This document shows, piece by piece, positions 5,878-9,890 of a stretch of 9,890 nt of DNA. The position numbers and the translations under genes are program-made. The DNA comes from DATAYF01 sp036272735 (GTDB taxonomy: Bacteria > Chloroflexota > Ktedonobacteria > Ktedonobacterales > Ktedonobacteraceae). The stretch lies in assembly GCA_036272735.1 (NCBI GenBank), contig DATAYF010000233.1, positions 1 to 9,890 on the forward strand. The letters run 5' to 3'. Every line of letters starts with the position of its first letter. Position 1 is the first letter of the stretch. The notes beneath the pieces are model-generated. The model searched no databases, was not told where the DNA came from, and saw only the letters and a list, made by a program, of their open reading frames with translations.

Positions 5878-7107
5878 ATGAAGGTTTCCATGGTATTAAG
5901 CTCTCAGTCTGGGGATAGGCGACGTTTCCATCTGGCTCGGTTAGCGGTGATCGCTTTCTTTTTTTTGAACGGGGTGATGACGGCAACCTTATCGGCGCGT
6001 CTTCCTGCTGTGCAAACAAAACTGGCCTTACCTCCAAGTCAATTAGGGCTCGCTTTACTGGGATGTACCGTTGGCGGGCTTGTTGCGATGAATATAGCTG
6101 GTCGCCTCTCTGGGCGATTTGGCAGCAAGGTGATCATGACCTCTGCTGCAATTGGTATGGGTCTCGCGCTCCTCCTGATTGCGTTTGCCCCAACCTTACC
6201 ACTCTTGATCCTGGCGCTTGTCTTCTTTGGTGCCGGAAGTGGCGCCATGGATATCACGATGAACATCCAAGGCGCTGATATCGAGCGAGGATATGCTCGC
6301 CCCATTTTTACTTCGTTCTATGCTTGCTTTAGTGTGGGAAGCGGAGTTGGAGCACTTCTCGGTAGCACCCTGGCTGCTGTAAACGTGAATCCTGAGTTCC
6401 ACTTCACTACCATTGCGGTATGTGCTTGTGTTGGTATCGTATGGAGTTCGCGTTTCCTTTTACCATCAGAGCCAGTATTGGATGTGCGAAGACGACAGGC
6501 GCAGAAAACGCTCTCTCTTCATTTTTCACGTCCACTGATATTGTTGGGGATGATTGCTTTCTGCGCCTTGCTGAGCGTCGGAGCTCTGTTCGATTGGAGC
6601 GCCGTGTATCTGTCTGGGACCCTCCATACAGGGGCTGGATTGGCCGCAGCAGGCTTTGCGACATTTTTAGTCTGTATGGCTCTTGGGCGCAGTATTGGTG
6701 ATTCTCTAGTAATGCGCTTTGGTGCCGCAGTGTTAGTACGCAGCGCCTGTTCGCTCGCGGCAATTGGGCTTGCTCTGGCCCTGACGTTTGCCTGGACGCC
6801 AGTGGTGCTTTTTGGCCTGGGCCTGGCTGGAATCGGCCTCTCGGTTCCGTTCCCTCTGGTGTTACGTGCGACAGGGCATCTTTCTCAACAGGAGACGGGT
6901 TCCATTCTTGCGCTGGTCACCACGTGGGGATATGTTGGCATGCTTGCTGGTCCACCTGTGATTGGTTTTGTCGCTGATCGGGGGGGACTGCGTCTCGCGT
7001 TAGCCCTGGTGGTGTTCCTGTGCGTTCTTGCCGCGCTCTGTGCTCCGGTGACGGGTATTGCTGATGGGAAAGAGGGACATGCACAAAGCCATGCTGTGGC
7101 ACACTAG
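5878..7107 (+). CDS. MFS transporter, YbjJ-like
   Basis: This is a 409-residue inner-membrane protein with about 12 hydrophobic segments, the usual length and layout for the major facilitator superfamily. The conserved loop after the second helix is present as GRLSGRFGSK (75-84). The central motif MDITMNIQGADIERG (124-138) and the following RPIFTSFYACFSVGSGVGALLG resemble the YbjJ/fucose-permease-like branch, from memory of that family. The substrate is unknown; family members are often annotated as sugar or drug exporters. The start is uncertain. ATG 5878 has GGAGG about 15 nt upstream, which is long. ATG 5890, four codons later, has GAAGG at 5880-5884 with a 5-nt spacer and may be the true start. 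GC content looks lower than in the kinase gene. No regulator or partner gene is adjacent; the SDR gene downstream is 157 nt away and may be separate. Confidence 0.85.
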   Translation: MKVSMVLSSQSGDRRRFHLARLAVIAFFFLNGVMTATLSARLPAVQTKLALPPSQLGLALLGCTVGGLVAMNIAGRLSGRFGSKVIMTSAAIGMGLALLLIAFAPTLPLLILALVFFGAGSGAMDITMNIQGADIERGYARPIFTSFYACFSVGSGVGALLGSTLAAVNVNPEFHFTTIAVCACVGIVWSSRFLLPSEPVLDVRRRQAQKTLSLHFSRPLILLGMIAFCALLSVGALFDWSAVYLSGTLHTGAGLAAAGFATFLVCMALGRSIGDSLVMRFGAAVLVRSACSLAAIGLALALTFAWTPVVLFGLGLAGIGLSVPFPLVLRATGHLSQQETGSILALVTTWGYVGMLAGPPVIGFVADRGGLRLALALVVFLCVLAALCAPVTGIADGKEGHAQSHAVAH

Positions 7108-7152
7108 CCCCACGTTAGGACTCACACCTATACTAGCGAGTAGGAGCAGATC

Positions 7153-7210
7153 AGGCTGAGCAAACGATGACAAAAAGAAATCCGCCTGCGTTCTAGTACT
7201 TGCTCAGCCT
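7153..7210. repeat. 11-bp perfect inverted repeat
   Basis: AGGCTGAGCAA (7153-7163) and TTGCTCAGCCT (7200-7210) are perfect reverse complements, 36 nt apart, between the transporter and SDR genes. It may fold as a hairpin ending the transporter transcript or act as an operator for the SDR gene. No T-run directly follows. Confidence 0.55.
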
Positions 7211-7264
7211 CTATGTAGCGTCTTTTGCATAGTACCTACGCACCATCACAAAGGAAGGTCCAAC

Positions 7265-8164
7265 ATGATACTTATTACAGGCGCACCAGGCTATATCGGG
7301 AGCCATCTTGTACACAGGCTCGTCGGACAGGGCGAACGTCCCCGTTGTCTCGTGCGCAACGTTACTCGCGCGGCATCCATTTTGCCCGTTGACAAGGTAG
7401 ATATTGTCACGGGATCAACCACACAACCAGATACATTGCCAGCAGCCGTACAGGGCATCGACACCATCATCCACACGGCATTTATGACAGCAGACCGCAA
7501 GGAATCAGCGGGCAACCAGTATGAAGAAACCAATGTGAACGGAACCGCGAATCTGCTCAAGGCAGCTGAACAGGCTGGCGTCAAGCGCATAATCGAACTG
7601 AGTGGACTCGGCACCAAGCCCGACAAGCCAGGCAGCTACATGCAAGGGCGCTACCTTTCGGAACGCATGCTGATGGATAGCAGTTTACAATGGACCATCA
7701 TCCGTCCCTCGGTCCTGTTTGGCAAAGGTGCGTCTTTTATCAAAGGGTTGACCGACCTGATACACTCGGCCCCGGTTTTGCCACTGATCGGTGGTGGTCA
7801 TACCATGTTCCAGCCGATCTACGTCGAAGACGTGGTCAGCGTGCTCATCAAGGTGCTCAACGATCCAGAGCACACAACAGGGAAAATCTACACCATCGGC
7901 GGCCCCGAATACTACTCGTTCTCGCAAATTTTCGATGAACTACTCAACGCCATGCACACCACACGGCCCAAGGTGTACGCCCCCACGCCGTTGGTCGGCA
8001 TAGGTGCCGCGGTGATGGAAGCTGTGCTTCCCAAGCCACCCTTGACCAAGGCAGCAATGAGCCTGTTCTCGTACGATAATGTCACCGACCTTCAAAGCGT
8101 CGAACGCGACTTTGGTTTTATCCCAAAATCTTTTCACGCTTATCTCACGGAGCATGGTATTTAG
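7265..8164 (+). CDS. NAD(P)-binding atypical SDR / NmrA-like epimerase
   Basis: This 299-residue cytosolic protein has an N-terminal Rossmann fold with the glycine motif GAPGYIG (G6, G9, G12). The pattern is the extended or atypical SDR type and resembles the NDUFA9/NmrA-like group annotated as NAD-dependent epimerase or NAD(P)H-binding protein. A conserved serine is at S113 (ELSGLGT). The usual YxxxK catalytic pair appears as Y125 with R129 (YMQGR), so lysine is replaced and catalysis may be altered or lost. The motif IIRPSVLFGKG (145-155) is typical of the family, as is a C-terminal half with FQPIYVEDVV. The start at ATG 7265 is well supported by AAGGAAGG at 7251-7258, 6 nt upstream. Substrate unknown. 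It could be a quinone- or sugar-nucleotide-acting enzyme or a redox sensor. Confidence 0.82.
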   Translation: MILITGAPGYIGSHLVHRLVGQGERPRCLVRNVTRAASILPVDKVDIVTGSTTQPDTLPAAVQGIDTIIHTAFMTADRKESAGNQYEETNVNGTANLLKAAEQAGVKRIIELSGLGTKPDKPGSYMQGRYLSERMLMDSSLQWTIIRPSVLFGKGASFIKGLTDLIHSAPVLPLIGGGHTMFQPIYVEDVVSVLIKVLNDPEHTTGKIYTIGGPEYYSFSQIFDELLNAMHTTRPKVYAPTPLVGIGAAVMEAVLPKPPLTKAAMSLFSYDNVTDLQSVERDFGFIPKSFHAYLTEHGI

Positions 8165-8186
8165 CTTGCAGGGCTATGTAACGACT

Positions 8187-8203
8187 CGAGGGCATTTCCT
8201 AAC
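8187..8203 (+). repeat. First copy of a 17-nt direct repeat
   Basis: CGAGGGCATTTCCTAAC here matches 8271-8287 with one mismatch (A to G at the eighth base). A related stretch also lies at 1249-1267, inside the start of cysE. Confidence 0.5.
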
Positions 8204-8251
8204 GTCCTATCGATAATAGACTAATAGATCATTGAGATCTGGCAAAAGCCT

Positions 8252-8296
8252 CTTTTGAGAAAAACTTTGCCGAGGGCGTTTCCTAACTCTCAAAAG
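8252..8296. repeat. 9-bp inverted repeat in the convergent intergenic region
   Basis: CTTTTGAGA (8252-8260) pairs with TCTCAAAAG (8288-8296), with a 27-nt loop that contains the second direct-repeat copy. It lies between the convergent SDR and LysR genes and could end transcription from either side, but the stem is AT-rich and no T-run follows. Confidence 0.4.
8271..8287 (+). repeat. Second copy of the 17-nt direct repeat
   Basis: CGAGGGCGTTTCCTAAC, 84 nt after the first copy, with one mismatch. It sits in the loop of the inverted repeat 8252-8296. Confidence 0.5.
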
Positions 8297-8350
8297 CTCA
8301 TGAATAGAGAGCCGAAGGCAGAGACTCCGCGTAGAGGTAAGAAGTCCCGT

Positions 8351-8370
8351 CACTGCTCTTTTGTGCAGTG
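8351..8370. other. 6-bp hairpin near the end of the LysR gene
   Basis: CACTGC (8351-8356) and GCAGTG (8365-8370) pair around an 8-nt T-rich loop, about 28 nt past the LysR stop codon on the minus strand. It may end the LysR transcript, though no U-tract follows on that strand. Confidence 0.35.
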
Positions 8371-8397
8371 CGACGCTGTTTGCCCGTTCTCGGCACC

Positions 8398-9294
8398 TCA
8401 ACGAGCGCTCGGAAGCCGAGTGGCCTGCTCTTGGACCCACGCGACTGCCGTTTGCACAAACAGCAGTGCCGCAGGTGATGCTTCCTCAGCCGACCGCACA
8501 GCGAGTCCGATCTGGACCTGTCGTGGCGGATCAAGCGGAATGCCAGCAATGCCTTCCCGCTTTTCAGGAAACAACATGCGTGGCAGGATGGTAATGCCGA
8601 GTCCTTCACAGACCATGGCAAGAATGGTAGCGCTCTCACTGGCTTGATAGCGAATGGATGGTCCATGCTTCCCGCGTTTCTGGTCGAAGATCTCTGGCAA
8701 TTCACATCCTGTCCTTGGCATAATTAAGCGTTCTTCACGCAGCTCATTGATGGTCACCGACGTTCGCGCATGCAGATGGTGTCCTCTTGCAACGACCACC
8801 AGCAGTTCGTCGGTCGCGAGACGGGTACTCTCCACTCCTTTCGCCGGATGATGGACGAACCCAACATCGATTATGCTCGTGTTGATCCATTCATACATTT
8901 CTTGCAGTGTGCCTTCAAAGAGTATCACGTCGATGTCGGGATACTGCCGTTGAAAATGGGTGAGCACACTGGCCAGCAAATGTGGAGAGACGGAGGGAAT
9001 ACTTCCCAGTCGGAGTTTGCCCTTAGCCAGCCCACGTGCAGCCCGTGCTCCTTGCTGAATGGCTTCTGCCTGTGCCAGCAGCGCACGCGCGTGTGGAAGG
9101 AGCGAGTGCCCGACGTTGGTAAGCGCTACCACGCCTTTATTGTTACGCTCAAGCAGGGTCACGCCTAATTCGCGTTCAAGAGCCGAGAGGGCATGACTCA
9201 CTGCCGATTGCGTCAGGTAGGTGGTGTAGGCCGTCTCCGTGAAACTCCCGGTGTCGGCAAGTGCCACAAAACAGTGCAGTTGAGAAAAGTTCAT
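8398..9294 (-). CDS. LysR-family transcriptional regulator
   Basis: This 298-residue regulator has the full family layout. An N-terminal winged helix-turn-helix covers about residues 1-60 (FVALADTGSFTETA, SAVSHALSALERELGVTLLER). A linker helix follows, then the two-lobed substrate-binding domain from about 90, starting KGKLRLGSIPSVSPHLLASVL. The length is normal. LysR proteins usually bind a co-inducer and act on a divergent target gene; here that neighbour is the LUD-domain gene, 154 nt away. The start at 9294 is supported by AAGGAAA on the minus strand (9301-9307) with a 6-nt spacer. A minus-strand promoter with TTGTCT and TATACT is seen at 9353-9381. The inducer is not predictable from the sequence; lactate or another 2-hydroxy acid is only a guess from the neighbour. 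Confidence 0.92.
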   Translation of the reverse strand: MNFSQLHCFVALADTGSFTETAYTTYLTQSAVSHALSALERELGVTLLERNNKGVVALTNVGHSLLPHARALLAQAEAIQQGARAARGLAKGKLRLGSIPSVSPHLLASVLTHFQRQYPDIDVILFEGTLQEMYEWINTSIIDVGFVHHPAKGVESTRLATDELLVVVARGHHLHARTSVTINELREERLIMPRTGCELPEIFDQKRGKHGPSIRYQASESATILAMVCEGLGITILPRMLFPEKREGIAGIPLDPPRQVQIGLAVRSAEEASPAALLFVQTAVAWVQEQATRLPSAR

Positions 9295-9330
9295 GATGTC
9301 TTTCCTTCATCATGCTATGAAGAATATGAT

Positions 9331-9360
9331 TTGTGTTCATCATCCTCTTTCCAGTATACT
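9331..9360 (+). promoter_or_regulatory. Promoter of the LUD gene
   Basis: TTGTGT (9331-9336) is a weak -35 (3 of 6), with an 18-nt spacer and TATACT (9355-9360, 5 of 6). The weak -35 suits an activator-dependent promoter. The start would be near 9367, giving a leader of about 80 nt that includes a 6-bp CGAGAG/CTCTCG dyad (9370-9390). Confidence 0.5.
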
Positions 9361-9381
9361 TCTGATAAACGAGAGAGACAA
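9353..9381 (-). promoter_or_regulatory. Promoter of the LysR gene, overlapping the LUD promoter
   Basis: On the minus strand, TTGTCT (9376-9381) is a -35 with 4 of 6 matches, a 17-nt spacer follows, then TATACT (9353-9358). The -10 box lies in the palindrome AGTATACT (9353-9360) shared with the plus-strand promoter, so only one polymerase could bind at a time. Confidence 0.5.
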
Positions 9382-9448
9382 GTGCTCTCGTGCGCTGTTC
9401 ATAGCATCGGTTCCGCGCCTCGGGGCGGGCCGCAAAGGAGGATATCGT

Positions 9449-9890
9449 ATGACGACACTGGTTCCCAATACGGAGTTTGCTCACCTGGCGAGTGATGAAG
9501 ACATCGCAACGGTTGCGACCGCCCTCGCGGCGAAAGGGATGGCAGCCGAAGTTTTCGAGAATCGCGCCCAAGCCCGTAGCCGCATGCTTGACCTGTTGTC
9601 CGAAGGAGCAGAAGTCTATACAGCGTTGTCACAGACGCTTGAGGTACTCGGTTTGCGCGAGGAGATCAGTACCTCTTCTCGCTATGTCCCTCTCCGTCCT
9701 CAGATAGAGAAGCTCGGTCGCGAGGGACGCATGTCACGCGCGGGGCGCAAGCTGATGGCGAGTCCCGAGTATGTGATCGGCAGCGTCCATGCCATCACCC
9801 ACCAGGGGCAGGTCCTGATCGCTTCAGGGAGCGGCAGTCAGCTTGCGGGCTATGCCTTCGGGGCGAGCCAGATCATCTGGGTGGTGGGAG
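9449..9890 (+). CDS. LUD-domain protein (lactate-utilization type), 3' end cut by window edge
   Basis: The first 147 codons are visible; the frame is open to the window end. The N-terminal 100 residues are helical (SDEDIATVATALAAKGMAAEVFENRAQ). The sequence GSVHAITHQGQVLIASGSGSQLAGYAFGASQIIWVVG (about 111-147) is the start of the LUD domain core (the LutB/LutC/YkgG group, formerly DUF162), with the SGSGSQL glycine-rich loop. Proteins of this type act in cytosolic oxidation of L-lactate in LutABC-like systems, but stand-alone versions of unknown function also exist. The start at ATG 9449 is well supported by AAAGGAGG at 9434-9441 with a 7-nt spacer. The divergent LysR gene suggests substrate-controlled expression. 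Whether lutA and lutB follow cannot be seen. The family call is fairly firm, the exact function is not. Confidence 0.82.
   Translation, partial: MTTLVPNTEFAHLASDEDIATVATALAAKGMAAEVFENRAQARSRMLDLLSEGAEVYTALSQTLEVLGLREEISTSSRYVPLRPQIEKLGREGRMSRAGRKLMASPEYVIGSVHAITHQGQVLIASGSGSQLAGYAFGASQIIWVVG

Larger units (their letters stand above)
9312..9407. promoter_or_regulatory. 10-bp inverted repeat, likely LysR operator region
   Basis: ATGCTATGAA (9312-9321) and TTCATAGCAT (9398-9407) are perfect reverse complements, 76 nt apart, bracketing both promoters. TTCATCAT is also repeated directly at 9306-9313 and 9336-9343, the second overlapping the plus-strand -35 area, and CTTCAT/ATGAAG forms a 6-bp dyad at 9305-9322. 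Such sites fit binding of a LysR tetramer with DNA bending, but this is inferred. Confidence 0.5.

Noticed and set aside
5703..5918. Plus-strand 71-codon frame before the MFS gene
   Set aside because: It overlaps the transporter start in another frame and has no ribosome site or family similarity.
7129..7134. TATACT at 7129 as a -10 box for the SDR gene
   Set aside because: No recognisable -35 box lies at 16-18 nt upstream.
8255..8647. Plus-strand 130-codon frame opposite the LysR gene
   Set aside because: It is the reverse-strand shadow of the LysR gene, whose protein is clearly real.

Overview
The window looks like a stretch of a Ktedonobacter-type genome (Chloroflexota, class Ktedonobacteria). 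This is inferred, not proven. The reasons are a RuvC/HNH protein of the IscB family (Ktedonobacter racemifer is known to carry many iscB loci), a large multi-spanning sensor kinase with a NarL-type regulator, moderate-to-high GC, and good Shine-Dalgarno sites before most genes. No rRNA, tRNA or CRISPR array was seen.

Layout, left to right. (1) 1-1064: the 3' part of an iscB gene cut by the window edge. It ends in a 47-nt imperfect palindrome (1040-1086) that overlaps its stop codon. (2) 1158-1985: a sigma70-like promoter and a serine O-acetyltransferase gene (cysE). (3) 1986-2090: a short intergenic region of mutually exclusive GC-rich hairpins. (4) 2091-5211: a two-component pair, regulator then kinase, 4 nt apart. 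(5) 5212-5877: a 666-nt region without a convincing gene. It holds a terminator-like hairpin, a promoter-like site and a strong 12-bp hairpin. Short motifs in it also occur before the regulator gene. (6) 5878-7107: an MFS exporter of the YbjJ-like group. (7) 7265-8164: an atypical NAD(P)-binding SDR/NmrA-like protein. (8) 8165-8397: a convergent intergenic region with a 17-nt direct repeat. (9) 8398-9294, minus strand: a LysR-family regulator. It is divergent from (10) 9449-9890, the 5' part of a LUD-domain (lactate-utilization type) gene cut by the right edge.

How the parts may work together. The regulator and kinase form one signalling operon, possibly read through from cysE. The LysR regulator and the LUD gene form a classic divergent pair. 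Their overlapping promoters appear to share one palindromic -10 box, and a 10-bp inverted repeat flanks this region as a likely operator. The MFS and SDR genes look like stand-alone accessory metabolic genes. The iscB element is the mobile, RNA-guided-nuclease component, and its end lies only about 70 nt from the cysE promoter. Its guide RNA (omega RNA) would normally lie upstream of the gene, outside this window.
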